A stretch of DNA of 64,000 bases from positions 62,001-126,000 of the forward strand of contig NZ_BAABHJ010000005.1 of the NCBI RefSeq assembly GCF_039542035.1, read 5' to 3'. This document shows positions 8,340 through 16,428 of this stretch, piece after piece. The notes beneath the pieces are model-generated. The model was not told the origin of the DNA and did no database searches. It saw nothing but the letters and a program-made list of their open reading frames with translations. The translations under genes were made by a program, and so were the position numbers. Position 1 is the stretch's first letter; each line of letters starts with the position of its first letter. The stretch comes from Actinoallomurus liliacearum (GTDB taxonomy: Bacteria > Actinomycetota > Actinomycetes > Streptosporangiales > Streptosporangiaceae).

Positions 8340-9020
8340 ATGGGGGCAGGGTCGGAACTCGTCAAGAAGCAGGCGGTGGCCGCCGCGGTCACCGTTGCCG
8401 CCGGGATGGCGTTGGCCTTCGCCGCGTACGGTGAAGGCGCGTTCAACCTGCTGTTCGTGGTCGGCGTTCCGGGGCTGCTGGTCGCGTTGTTCGTGCTGCC
8501 GTTGTGGGCGGCGGCCCGCCCCGGTGACCTGCGCCGGATGGGGTGGTGGGCGGCCGCCGTGCTGGGCGGCGGGCTGCTGCTCCTGACCGTGACCGCGCCG
8601 AAGTTCGCGCTGCTGGTCCTCGGCGACGCGCTCCTCCTGACGCTCGGATGGCCGTTGGCGACCTCCGCCGCCTGCCTGATGGCGGTCGCGGCCGTCAGGT
8701 CGGCCCTGTCCCAGGGGCCGAGGGCGGCGCGTACGTGGGCCCGGTCATCATGGGCCGGGCTGCTGAGCGTGGTGGCGACCTACGGGTACGGGCTGAGCCA
8801 TCTGGACGACGGGATGACCGACAAGGACCGAGTGTGCCGCTTCGCCCCGTCAGGCGTACGGACGGGGCACAACGGCGGACAGAGCCTGCTCCCACTGAGC
8901 GACACCACCTGCGGCCCCGACACGGTGCCCGCCTTCGTCAACCCGATCCTGGCCGTCCTCACCGTTCTCCTGGCGCTCTCCCTGGCCGCCCACGTCGCCG
9001 TCCGTCTCAAAGCCAGGTGA
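8340..9020 (+). CDS. Integral membrane protein, unknown function
   Basis: A 226-residue protein with about six membrane segments (starting AVAAAVTVAAGMALAFAAYG) and a hydrophilic loop at residues 155-195 containing two cysteines (DRVCRFAPSG and DTTCGPDTVP). I do not recognise a family. The ATG at 8340 has no clear ribosome site; the upstream spacer contains two facing copies of a GAAGGCTCGG motif (8211 and 8292). A decayed duplicate of the last third of this gene lies 660 bp downstream (9679-9953), retaining the two-cysteine loop. Confidence 0.6.
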   Translation: MGAGSELVKKQAVAAAVTVAAGMALAFAAYGEGAFNLLFVVGVPGLLVALFVLPLWAAARPGDLRRMGWWAAAVLGGGLLLLTVTAPKFALLVLGDALLLTLGWPLATSAACLMAVAAVRSALSQGPRAARTWARSSWAGLLSVVATYGYGLSHLDDGMTDKDRVCRFAPSGVRTGHNGGQSLLPLSDTTCGPDTVPAFVNPILAVLTVLLALSLAAHVAVRLKAR

Positions 9021-9678
9021 GCCCCGGTGGTGGAAGGCTCGGTGAACGACCACCAGGCTCCTCGAAGGAACCTATTTATGCGGACTAAGTCGGCGCGTGT
9101 TCCCTCCTCTGCCGAGCCCTGGGTGCGTCGCCGCACCCCGCACGGCGCGCCGACCGGGCGCGCGATCTCCGCAGCGGGGCGCGCGGCTCCCGAGGATGGA
9201 GGGACCCCCCGAGCGACGGCGCAATCGCCGGTGAACGGCGGTCGCCTGGCAGCACGTACCGAAGGCTCGGTCAACAAAGGTCGGGCCGCCCGAGCTACGG
9301 CCATTCATCTGGAGGAATGGGGCATGTGATCCGCTCTTCCCCGAGTCTTTGGTCCCGGCGGCCCCTCGGGTGGCTCCACGGCCCCGGCGGAAGGATCGGT
9401 AACCGGTCGCCGGGCCTCTCGAAAATCGCCACTATCCGGGCGAACTCTGTGCGCAACCTGTCCTTCGTCCGACTCTTTAGCCCCCGGCGTAATGGGCCCC
9501 GGAGGAAGCGGCACCCGAGACGGCTCGCCTGCTGACGTTGGCCTTGCCGCCGCCGCTGTCGCATCGCCGCCTGCCACTCCTCGGGAGTGCTGATCGTGCC
9601 GTTGCGGACGCGCTCGGCCAGTGATCTGCTTCACCGCTCACCTTGAGGCCACTTCCGGCGGGTCCGCGTTGACCACCC
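9021..9678. other. Gene-free, degenerate interval
   Basis: No convincing gene in 658 bp. It contains three copies of the short motif GAAGG(C/A)TCGGT (9032, 9261, 9389), an unusual A+T-rich spot near 9072, and on the minus strand around 9545-9610 a protein-like stretch (ERVRNGTISTPEEWQAAM) that runs into a non-conserved frame, suggesting a remnant of an unrecognised gene. No intact transposase or integrase was seen. Confidence 0.5.
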
Positions 9679-9953
9679 GGACGACGGGATGGTCGACGTC
9701 CAGGACCGGGTGTGCCGCTTCGCATCGTTAGGCGGACTTTCCTGGGGCGTCTACGCAGAGGAGAATCCGTCTCCTCTCCGTAGACACCCCAGCACGGGGC
9801 ACACCGGCGGGCAGAGCCTGCTGCCCCTGAGCGACACCTCCTGCGGCGCCGACACGGTGCCCGGCTTCGTCAACCCACTCCTGGCCGTCCTCACCGTTTC
9901 TTCTGGCGGCGTCCGTGGCAGCCCACCTCGCCGCCCGCTTCGAAGCCAGGCGA
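9679..9953 (+). pseudogene. Decayed partial duplicate of the membrane gene at 8340
   Basis: This stretch aligns with the 3' end of the intact gene (about 8808-9018): shared blocks include GTGTGCCGCTTCGC, CAGAGCCTGCT and GACACGGTGCCCG, and it ends in GAAGCCAGGCGA where the intact gene ends AAAGCCAGGTGA. It has lost its N-terminal two thirds, carries a single-base insertion (GTTTCTT for GTTCTC) that shifts the frame, lacks the stop codon, and is interrupted by a 51-nt hairpin element at 9742-9792. Orientation is the same as the parent. Confidence 0.8.
9742..9792. repeat. Hairpin element inserted in the decayed duplicate
   Basis: Two 22-nt arms (9742-9763 and 9771-9792) are inverted copies differing at two positions, around a 7-nt loop. 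The arms start CTGGGGCGTCTACG and end with its complement. The corresponding position in the intact gene (near 8860) has no such sequence, so this is an insertion of a small palindromic unit. Confidence 0.75.
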
Positions 9954-9969
9954 ACTCGGTGGCTCGTGA

Positions 9970-10065
9970 TCAGGAGCGGGAGGTAACGACGGCGACTTCG
10001 ACGCATTGACCGCCGTTGGCGCCGGAGCGGCTGGACTTTCGCCAGTCGGAGCTTTTCGAGTTCAT
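9970..10065 (-). CDS. Truncated DUF397 protein
   Basis: A 31-codon frame beginning ATG 10063-10065, overlapping the stop of the upstream XRE gene as ATGA. It encodes the N-terminal half of a DUF397 domain: DWRKSSRSGANGGQCVEVA. Typical DUF397 proteins have about 60-70 residues and continue with a VRDSKDP...FTPAEWxAFL segment that is absent here; instead the frame stops after VVTSRS next to the degenerate zone. Probably a truncated gene, though the core CVEV half could still be expressed. DUF397 proteins accompany Scr1-like XRE regulators in actinomycetes. Confidence 0.7.
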   Translation of the reverse strand: MNSKSSDWRKSSRSGANGGQCVEVAVVTSRS

Positions 10066-10865
10066 GTTTCCTCCCGGACCTGCCGGATGAGGTCCAAGGA
10101 TGCGGACACCGGCAAAGCGACGACGCGGAGCGCTTCGTAGGTCTGCTGTAGGGCTTTGACGAGGTCGGGCTTCTCGTGGAGATGACTGGTCGCCGGATCT
10201 TCACTGTAAGCGATGTCCGGCGCTTCGTCGAAGCTCAAGATTGTGAAGCTTGAGGTCAGTCCCGCGTGGGCGCCGGCGGCGTGGGGAATCACCTGGATGT
10301 TGATTCCCGGTTGCTGTGCGAGTTCGGCCAGTCTGTCGAGTTGAGCGCGTTGCGTCTCCTTGTCGCCGATCTCTCGGCGGAGGACCGACTCGTCGATGAT
10401 CGCCCATATGACTGGCGGCTTGTCCCTGGTCAGAATTCCCTGGCGCTCGATCCGGGCGGCGACCAGGTCGTCGATGACCTCTGGTCGGGCGGCGGGTCGT
10501 CCGGCGGTGAGCAGGGCGCGCGCGTACTCGGGGGTCTGGAAGATGCCTGGGATCACGACGACGTCCCACATGTGGATTCCTGAGGCGTCGCGCTCGGCCT
10601 CGGCGTAGCGGGCGAACGATTGGACCGGGTGGGTCTCGTGTTTGAGGAGGCCGTGGAGGACGAGGAGGGCGCCGCCGGTCTTGAGGGCCTTGTCGCAGCG
10701 TTCGACGAAGTCGCGGCGGGGGACCTTCTGGGCGGTCTCGACGTTGCTGATCATTCCCTCGGAGTAGTTGATCAGCTTGGCGAGCTGGCCCTGGGTCATG
10801 TTGTCGGCGGCGAGTCGGTAGCGGCGTAGTTCGGAACCGAGTGCGATCAGCGTTGGACTGCGCAT
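10062..10865 (-). CDS. XRE-family regulator with DUF5753 (Scr1/WhiJ-like)
   Basis: A 267-residue protein. Residues 5-60 form an XRE helix-turn-helix (LRRYRLAADNMTQGQLAKLINYSEGMISNVETAQKVP), and residues about 85-260 match the DUF5753 ligand-like domain, with the usual PGIFQTPEYARALL and HAAGAHAGLTSSFTIL motifs. This is the regulator of the actinomycete XRE/DUF397/ATPase sets related to abaA and whiJ clusters that influence development and antibiotic production. It overlaps the DUF397 stub by 4 nt and is divergent from the small ATPase at 11039, completing the set. Confidence 0.88.
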   Translation of the reverse strand: MRSPTLIALGSELRRYRLAADNMTQGQLAKLINYSEGMISNVETAQKVPRRDFVERCDKALKTGGALLVLHGLLKHETHPVQSFARYAEAERDASGIHMWDVVVIPGIFQTPEYARALLTAGRPAARPEVIDDLVAARIERQGILTRDKPPVIWAIIDESVLRREIGDKETQRAQLDRLAELAQQPGINIQVIPHAAGAHAGLTSSFTILSFDEAPDIAYSEDPATSHLHEKPDLVKALQQTYEALRVVALPVSASLDLIRQVREET

Positions 10866-11038
10866 CTATGTCCCTTTCTGTACTGCTTTCCGGGGGGGTT
10901 CACGGGCCCTCACCTCAGTGCGGGGCGAATTCACGATGTGAAAGGCATTCCGTGCTGGGTATCCACGCCTGCACACAGCGTAGTTGTTCATGGCCAAGAT
11001 GGTGGCGAATCGGCGGAATCAAATGACCGAGAGGGGCG

Positions 11039-11494
11039 GTGCCGGTCATGCATCGCATAGCAGAAGAACGTCGTATCGCTTGGGAACGCGGCGAGATTCA
11101 CGGGGTGCTGCTCGGGGAGATGCGGCTTCCGATACGACCTGAATCGGCGACGCCGGCGCGCCGTTTTCTGACGGCGGTCTCTCTCGGGTGGGGGATTCCG
11201 GACGCCGCCGACACGGCCGAGCTGCTCGGCTGCGAACTCGTCACGAACGCGGTCCGCCACGCCGCGGCGATGCCGGGCTCGACGCTACGGCTCGTCCTGA
11301 TCCGGGACGGCGAACGGCTGCGCGTCGAGGTCCACGACCCGTCCGGTGAGCCACCGGCCACGAGGGATCCGGGACTGGAGGCCACGACCGGGCGCGGCCT
11401 CCTCATCGTCGGCGCGCTCTCCACCGACGCCGGCTGGCATCCCACGGCGCACGGAAAGGCGGTGTGGTTCGAACTTCTTCCACGCTGGCCGTGA
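11039..11494 (+). CDS. RsbW/SpoIIAB-like ATP-binding protein
   Basis: A 151-residue GHKL ATPase domain of the HATPase_c_2 type. The N box is CELVTNAVRHA (residues about 64-74), the G1 box VHDPSG, and the G2 box TTGRGLLIVGAL. It lacks a histidine kinase phosphoacceptor domain, so it belongs to the anti-sigma/serine kinase-like family common next to Scr1-like regulators. Function in such clusters is not settled. Start GTG 11039 follows GAGAGG; an internal ATG at 11048 is an alternative. Confidence 0.85.
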   Translation: MPVMHRIAEERRIAWERGEIHGVLLGEMRLPIRPESATPARRFLTAVSLGWGIPDAADTAELLGCELVTNAVRHAAAMPGSTLRLVLIRDGERLRVEVHDPSGEPPATRDPGLEATTGRGLLIVGALSTDAGWHPTAHGKAVWFELLPRWP

Positions 11495-11662
11495 CCGTAC
11501 GGGTGAGTGGGTATGCCGGCCGGTAGATCGGCTGCCACATCGCGTCGTGGACCTGCCGGGCCGGTTCCTTGAGAGCCTTTTCCCAGCGCCTGTCGGTGGC
11601 GGCGTTGGCGGCCGAGGCCGACCGGGACGCGGGCGGGTCGTGCGGGCGGGACGGGCCGGCGG

Positions 11663-12562
11663 TCAGCCCGCGGGGACGGGCAGCAGCCGGTAAGAGCCCC
11701 CGTCGGCGATCACATGGCCGGCGGTGGGCGGCGCGAAGTGGGTGCCGAGGAGGAGGGTGTCCGTGTCGGCGAGGGAGGCGAGCAGCTTACGGCGTGTCGC
11801 CTCGGACTGCCGCGGGTCGATGTCGACGCAGGCGCCGATGGCGGGGTGGGCGAGCTGGACCGGGTGGTGGACGCAGTCGCCGGTGATCAGCGCCTTCTCG
11901 CCCCGGCTGGTCAGTTCGACGGCGACGTGGCCGGGGGTGTGGCCGGGCGTGGGGATCAGGCGCAGGCCTGGGAAGATCTCCGTACCCTCGGCCGGGACCT
12001 CGACCAGGGCCAGCAGGCCCGCCTGTTCGACCGGGATCACCGAGTCGCGGAACATCTGCCGGCGCGCCTCCTCCATGTCGTACGTGGCCCAGAACTCCCG
12101 TTCCGCGCGGGTGGTGAGGTAGCGGGCGTTGGGGAAGGTGGGGTCCCAATCGCCGTTCACCTTCCGCGTGTTCCAGCCGACGTGGTCGGCATGCAGGTGG
12201 GTGAGGATCACCAGGTCGACGGAGTCCGGGGAGAAGCCGCCGGCGGTGAGTCGCTCCAGGAAGTCGGTCCGCAGGTTGTGCCAGGCCGGGTTGGCCCGCT
12301 CCTTGCCGTTGCCGATTCCGGTGTCGACGAGGACGCGCAGCCCGTCCACGGCGAACGCGAAGCTGTGGCTGTCGATGTGCAGGGTGCCGTCGTGGTCGGC
12401 GAAGTGGGGGTGCAGCCAGTCCTGGGCGGTCACCACCTCGGGGGTGGCGTCGGGCAGCAGCCACGGTCCGGTCGCGGGCGGCAGAAGGACTTCGTCGACG
12501 CGGTGGACGGTGACGTCGCCCACAGTCCAGGAGGGGATGGGGGCGGCAGGGGAGTTCTGCAT
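11663..12562 (-). CDS. Metallo-beta-lactamase-fold hydrolase
   Basis: A 299-residue cytoplasmic MBL-fold enzyme. The metal-binding signature HLHADHVG is at residues about 122-129, followed by the third-ligand histidine in PTPGHTPGHVA, the bridging Asp in ITGDCVHHP and a late His in LLGTHFAPP. This resembles lactonases and organophosphate-hydrolase-like members, so hydrolysis of a lactone or ester is plausible but unproven. It follows the MFS gene at 12587 with a 24-bp gap and is co-transcribed. The unit is governed by operator sites at 13881-13951 shared with the amidase genes. Confidence 0.85.
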   Translation of the reverse strand: MQNSPAAPIPSWTVGDVTVHRVDEVLLPPATGPWLLPDATPEVVTAQDWLHPHFADHDGTLHIDSHSFAFAVDGLRVLVDTGIGNGKERANPAWHNLRTDFLERLTAGGFSPDSVDLVILTHLHADHVGWNTRKVNGDWDPTFPNARYLTTRAEREFWATYDMEEARRQMFRDSVIPVEQAGLLALVEVPAEGTEIFPGLRLIPTPGHTPGHVAVELTSRGEKALITGDCVHHPVQLAHPAIGACVDIDPRQSEATRRKLLASLADTDTLLLGTHFAPPTAGHVIADGGSYRLLPVPAG

Positions 12563-12586
12563 GGTTCGTCGTTTCCTTTGCTCTCT

Positions 12587-13867
12587 TCAGTCGAGGTGGT
12601 CGGCAGAGGGGTGGCCGGCGGCTGCCCGGCGCCGTAGCGCGACGAGCGCTGCCAGGGCTGCCATGGCGAGGAGGGCCGCGACGACGGCGTAGGCGTGCGC
12701 GGCGATCCCGAGCCCGTACTGCTGGGTGACGGCGCCCGCGGCGACTGCGGGCAGGCTCATGGCGAGGTAGCTGAGGACGTAGTAGGCGGCCAGGGGCGCG
12801 GCGCGGTCGTGCTCGTCGAGCGAGGCGAGAAGCATGCGCAGCGCCCCCTGGGAGACGGCGCCGAAGGCGATGCCCGCGAGGGCCGCGCCGCCGTGGACGG
12901 CGAGCAGTCCGGCGCCGTGCAGACCGCTCAGGGTCAGAGCCGTGGCGGGGAGGACGGACAGACAACCGCCGATCAAGGTGGCGAGGGTCGCGGTGCGGCG
13001 CAGCGCCCACACGGTGAGCGCGGCGGTGGCGCTGAGGGTGAAGAAGACCATGCCGCGGGCCGCCTGCGGGGCGTCGGGGGCCACCAGACGTACGAAGGCC
13101 GGGCCGAGGGAGGAGTAGAAGCCGCCCAGAGACCAGATGGCGACAATTCCGGTGCCGACGGCCGGCAAGGCGTGGCGCGCCGTGGGCGGGACACCGAGCC
13201 GGGGGGTCAGCGACCGCATCGTGCCGGCGCGACGACGGACTGTCTCCGTGGTGAACATGACCGCGATCGCCTGGATGACGAACAGCGCCGCCAGCAGTGC
13301 GTAGACGGTGACGGTGGGGGCGGGGGCGAAATGGACGAGAAGGGTGGAGGCGAGGACGCCCATGGCCATGCCGGCGACCGGCGCGATGCTGTTGGTGAGT
13401 GCGGATCGGCCGGGGTGCCGGGGGTTCTCCAGGTCGAGGAGGGCCGCGCCCGCAGCACTGGTGGCCGCGCCGGTGGCCGCTCCCTGGAGGAACCGCGCGA
13501 CTGTCAGGACGACCGCCCCGTCCGCGGAGGCCAGGAGAATCATGGCGGCGGCCTCGACGATCAGGGAGACGGCCAGGACGGGGCGCCGGCCGAGGTGGTC
13601 GGAGAGCGCTCCGATGGTGAGCAGGGCCGCCAACAGCGTCAGTGCGTAGGCGCTGAAGACCACCGTCACGGCGAGCGGGGACAGACCCCACTGGTCCTGG
13701 TAGAGGGGGTAGAGCGGCGTCGGAGCACTGGATGCGGCCAGGAGGGCCGCCAGCACCGCCGTGTCGAGGACGAAGGAAGCCGCGCGGTTCCTCTCGTGGG
13801 CGGCGTGGGCGGCGTGGTCGGCCCGGAGGGAACATGGCGCGGGTGCGTCGTACCTGACGCTGGGCAT
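12587..13867 (-). CDS. MFS transporter, 12-helix type
   Basis: A 426-residue hydrophobic protein with an MFS motif A variant (GALSDHLGRRPVL, residues about 85-97) and a charged N-terminus. Likely a proton-coupled exporter of a small molecule. It is the first gene of a unit with the MBL hydrolase. The short spacer between it and the divergent amidase unit contains two copies of the AAAGCAANCCGTT operator, matching a third ahead of the TetR gene at 15750. Export plus hydrolysis plus amidase suggests detoxification or turnover of an amide- or ester-containing compound. Confidence 0.83.
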   Translation of the reverse strand: MPSVRYDAPAPCSLRADHAAHAAHERNRAASFVLDTAVLAALLAASSAPTPLYPLYQDQWGLSPLAVTVVFSAYALTLLAALLTIGALSDHLGRRPVLAVSLIVEAAAMILLASADGAVVLTVARFLQGAATGAATSAAGAALLDLENPRHPGRSALTNSIAPVAGMAMGVLASTLLVHFAPAPTVTVYALLAALFVIQAIAVMFTTETVRRRAGTMRSLTPRLGVPPTARHALPAVGTGIVAIWSLGGFYSSLGPAFVRLVAPDAPQAARGMVFFTLSATAALTVWALRRTATLATLIGGCLSVLPATALTLSGLHGAGLLAVHGGAALAGIAFGAVSQGALRMLLASLDEHDRAAPLAAYYVLSYLAMSLPAVAAGAVTQQYGLGIAAHAYAVVAALLAMAALAALVALRRRAAAGHPSADHLD

Positions 13868-13880
13868 GGAACTCCTTCCC

Positions 13881-13905
13881 GCAAAAGCAATCCGTTTGCG
13901 TTAAG
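13881..13905. promoter_or_regulatory. TetR-type operator, copy 1
   Basis: Contains AAAAGCAATCCGTTTGCG followed by TTAAG. Shares the AAAGCAA-N-CCGTT core with copy 2 and the outer AAGC/TTAAG ends with copy 3. It lies 14 bp upstream of the MFS start codon, where binding would block transcription. Confidence 0.65.
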
Positions 13906-13928
13906 CCACCGTAGAACCTACAGTCGAG

Positions 13929-13951
13929 CTAAAGCAAACCGTTAGCTTTTG
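13929..13951. promoter_or_regulatory. TetR-type operator, copy 2
   Basis: Contains CTAAAGCAAACCGTTAGC followed by TTTTG, an imperfect palindrome (CTAAAGC/GCTTTTG). It lies between the divergent MFS and AtzG-like/amidase units. Confidence 0.65.
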
Positions 13952-13995
13952 GCGTGGCGTGCTTTGTCACTCCAGCCCTGATCAGGAGAGAGTCC

Positions 13996-14205
13996 GTGTC
14001 CTCCACCGAACTCACGCCGCCAGAGGCAGCCCGCTGGGCCGCCCGTGCCGGACTTCCGCTGCCGACCGACCGTCACGCCGCGGTCGCGGCCACCGCCAAT
14101 CACATCCACTCCGTCGTCGCGGTCCTGCGGGAGCTGGACTTCGGGGACACCCCACTCGCCGGTGCCTACCGCGCGGGAGAGGAGAAGCGCGATGCAGCCG
14201 TATGA
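13996..14205 (+). CDS. AtzG-like (DUF4089) small amidase partner
   Basis: A 69-residue protein resembling the DUF4089/AtzG family: an N-terminal acidic helix (ELTPPEAARWAARAGLPL) and the central motif ANHIHSVVAVLREL, ending in the DTPLAGAYRAG segment. In the cyanuric acid pathway AtzG forms a complex with the amidase AtzE. Here it overlaps the amidase gene by 14 nt, so a two-subunit amidase is likely. Start GTG 13996 follows AGGAGAG; the open frame continues upstream without a good start. Confidence 0.78.
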   Translation: MSSTELTPPEAARWAARAGLPLPTDRHAAVAATANHIHSVVAVLRELDFGDTPLAGAYRAGEEKRDAAV

Positions 14206-15583
14206 GCTGTCCCTCGCCGCTGCCGCGGAGGCGATCCGGACCCGGCGGCTGTCCCCCGTGGAACTGGTCGACTCGGTCCTCGACCGCATCGAACAGGTGG
14301 AGCCGCGCCTTGACGCCTACGTCACGGTCGTCGCGGAGCAGGCCCGCCTGGCGGCGCGCGAGGCCGAGCGCGAAGCGGCACAGGGCCGGTACCGGGGGCC
14401 GCTGCACGGCATCCCGGCCGGGCTCAAGGACCTGATCGACGTGGCCGGATCGCCCACCACGGCCAGTTCCCGGGTCCGCGCCGGCCACCGCGCGGCATCC
14501 GACAGCACGGTCGCCGCGCGCCTGAGGGCCGCCGGCGCGATCCTGGTCGGCAAGACGCACACCCACGAGTTCGCCTACGGCCTGACCACCCCGCAGACCA
14601 ACAACGCCTGGGACCGCGGCAGGGTCGCCGGCGGCTCCAGCGGCGGGTCCGCCGTCGCCGTCGCTTCAGGCGCGGCGACCTTCGCCCTGGGCACCGACAC
14701 CGGCGGGTCGATCCGGGTACCCGCCGCGCTGAACGGGGTCGTCGGCCTCAAACCGACCTACGGTCTCGTCCCTCGCCACGGTGTCACGTCCCTGTCCTGG
14801 TCGCTGGACCACGTCGGCCCGATCACCCGCACCGTCGAGGACGCGGCCGTGGTCCTGACCGCCCTCGCCGGGCACGATCCGCGCGACCCCGCTTCGCTGG
14901 CCACCCCCGCCGTCGACCACCGCCCCGGTGCGGGCTCAGACCTGACGGGGCTGTGCGTCGGCCTGCCGCGTACCTACTACTTCGACCAAGCCGACGCGGA
15001 GGTGGAGGCCGCCGTCCGGCGCGCGATCGCGCAGTTGGAGGCGCTGGGCGCACGGCTCATCGAGATCGACATCCCGATGACCCGCTACATCCAGGCCACC
15101 CAGTGGGGACTGATGGTGCCGGAGGCCACCGCCTACCACGAGAGCACCCTGCGGACGGTCCCCGAGCGGTACCAGGCGGACGTCCGCATCCTCCTGGAGG
15201 CCGGCGAGCTGATGGGCGCCGGTGACTACCTGCGCGCCCAGCGCTCGCGGACACTGATGCGGAGGGAGTGGGCCCGCATCCTGGAGGAGGTCGACGTGAT
15301 CGCCGCCCCGACGGTCCCGACGACCGCGGTCAGAGCCGGCGAGGAGACGATCACCTGGTCCGACGGCGCGGTCGAGAGCGTCTCCGACGCCTTCGTCCGC
15401 CTCTCCTCCCCCGCCAACATCACCGGGGTGCCCGCGCTGTCCGTCCCGGTCGGTCACGACACAGCGGGCCTGCCGATCGGCATGCAGTTGCTCGGCCGGC
15501 CCCTCGGGGAGCGCGTACTCCTGCGGATCGGTCACGCCTACGAGCAGGCGCAGCCCGCCCGGGCGCTCGCGCCGGTCGCCTGA
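14192..15583 (+). CDS. Amidase-signature hydrolase
   Basis: A 463-residue amidase. The Ser-cisSer-Lys triad is visible: Lys79 in GLKDLIDVAG, the GGSSGGSA loop (Ser149) and Ser173 in GTDTGGSIRVPAA. It hydrolyses a C-N amide bond; the closest architecture is AtzE/AtzF-like or GatA-like, with the substrate unknown. The start ATG 14192 follows GGAGAGGAG and overlaps the AtzG-like gene. Expression should be controlled by the TetR protein encoded 170 bp downstream through operators 13881-13951. Confidence 0.88.
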   Translation: MQPYELSLAAAAEAIRTRRLSPVELVDSVLDRIEQVEPRLDAYVTVVAEQARLAAREAEREAAQGRYRGPLHGIPAGLKDLIDVAGSPTTASSRVRAGHRAASDSTVAARLRAAGAILVGKTHTHEFAYGLTTPQTNNAWDRGRVAGGSSGGSAVAVASGAATFALGTDTGGSIRVPAALNGVVGLKPTYGLVPRHGVTSLSWSLDHVGPITRTVEDAAVVLTALAGHDPRDPASLATPAVDHRPGAGSDLTGLCVGLPRTYYFDQADAEVEAAVRRAIAQLEALGARLIEIDIPMTRYIQATQWGLMVPEATAYHESTLRTVPERYQADVRILLEAGELMGAGDYLRAQRSRTLMRREWARILEEVDVIAAPTVPTTAVRAGEETITWSDGAVESVSDAFVRLSSPANITGVPALSVPVGHDTAGLPIGMQLLGRPLGERVLLRIGHAYEQAQPARALAPVA

Positions 15584-15715
15584 GAGCGGTGCGCGGGCCG
15601 GGCCGAGATCGCAGGCACGGCCCACGCACCGTTCGGCTTCGGGGGGATCAGGACCGGATGCCCGCGACGAGGAGGTCGGGGAGGGCTCTGACACAGACGT
15701 CGAACAGGCGCTCAC

Positions 15716-15741
15716 CTTAAAAGCAAGGATTTCGCTTTAAG
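15716..15741. promoter_or_regulatory. TetR-type operator, copy 3 (autoregulatory)
   Basis: A palindrome with perfect CTTAAA/TTTAAG ends and an inner AAAGCAAGG...TCGCTTT. It ends 8 nt before the ATG of the TetR gene, so the repressor would block its own transcription. The transcript may be nearly leaderless, since there is no room for a ribosome site. Confidence 0.7.
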
Positions 15742-15749
15742 ATGGTGCC

Positions 15750-16322
15750 ATGAGTCGTCGGCAGATAGTGCGCCCAGGCGGGCGCAGCGCCCGGGTCCAG
15801 GCGTCGGTGCACACCGCCGTGCGCGAGCTCCTGTCGGAGGTGGGCCGCGACGCGCTGACAGTGCCACTGGTCGCCCAACGCGCCGGAGTCACCCCTTCGA
15901 CGATCTACCGCCGCTGGGGCGACCTGCAGGAACTGCTCTCCGACGTCGCGGTGGAGCGGCTGCGGCCCGAGACGGAGCCGGAGGACCACGGTGACCTGCG
16001 GACCGACATGACGGCCTGGGCCGAACAGTTCCTCGACGAGATGGCCTCCTCTTCGGGCCGCGCCTACATCCGTGACGCTCTGCTCGGCGACCTGGACGGC
16101 ACCAACGCCGGCCAGTGCTCGGCCTACGCGGCCGAACAGATCGACGTCGTCCTCGCCCGTGCGCGCGATCGGGGGGAGGACGCCCCCGATGTCGAGACGG
16201 CCATGGACCGCATCGTCGCCCCCGTGATGTATCGCATCCTCTTCCGCCCGGCGGGGCTCGACGCCGCGTACGCCCGCCGGATCGTGACCGAGTTCCTCGG
16301 CGCAACCGGGGAGGACGACTAA
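15750..16322 (+). CDS. TetR-family repressor
   Basis: A 190-residue regulator with an N-terminal TetR helix-turn-helix (residues 18-65; LVAQRAGVTPSTIYRRWGDLQELL) and a divergent ligand-binding C-terminal domain. Operators of one pattern lie before this gene and between the MFS/MBL and AtzG/amidase units, so it most likely represses itself and both units and is released by a substrate of the pathway. The ATG at 15750 has no evident ribosome site. Confidence 0.87.
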   Translation: MSRRQIVRPGGRSARVQASVHTAVRELLSEVGRDALTVPLVAQRAGVTPSTIYRRWGDLQELLSDVAVERLRPETEPEDHGDLRTDMTAWAEQFLDEMASSSGRAYIRDALLGDLDGTNAGQCSAYAAEQIDVVLARARDRGEDAPDVETAMDRIVAPVMYRILFRPAGLDAAYARRIVTEFLGATGEDD

Positions 16323-16428
16323 CCGCGCGACCCGAGCCCCGCGGGATTGCCGACGTGGTGGTGTCATTCCGTGCGACGGCGGTGGTCAGCGCCGAACTCC
16401 GGCACGGCGCCGTCCGTGGCCGTACGCG

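Noticed and set aside
11787..13835. 682-codon minus-strand open frame
   Set aside because: Runs across the MFS and MBL genes in another frame on the same strand; Arg/Pro/Ala-rich without motifs, whereas the two genes have clear motifs in their own frames.
15648..15714. Minus-strand fragment reading ERLFDVCVRALPDLLVAG
   Set aside because: It resembles the end of a TetR protein, but the stretch is too short and overlaps the operator region, so I did not annotate a pseudogene.
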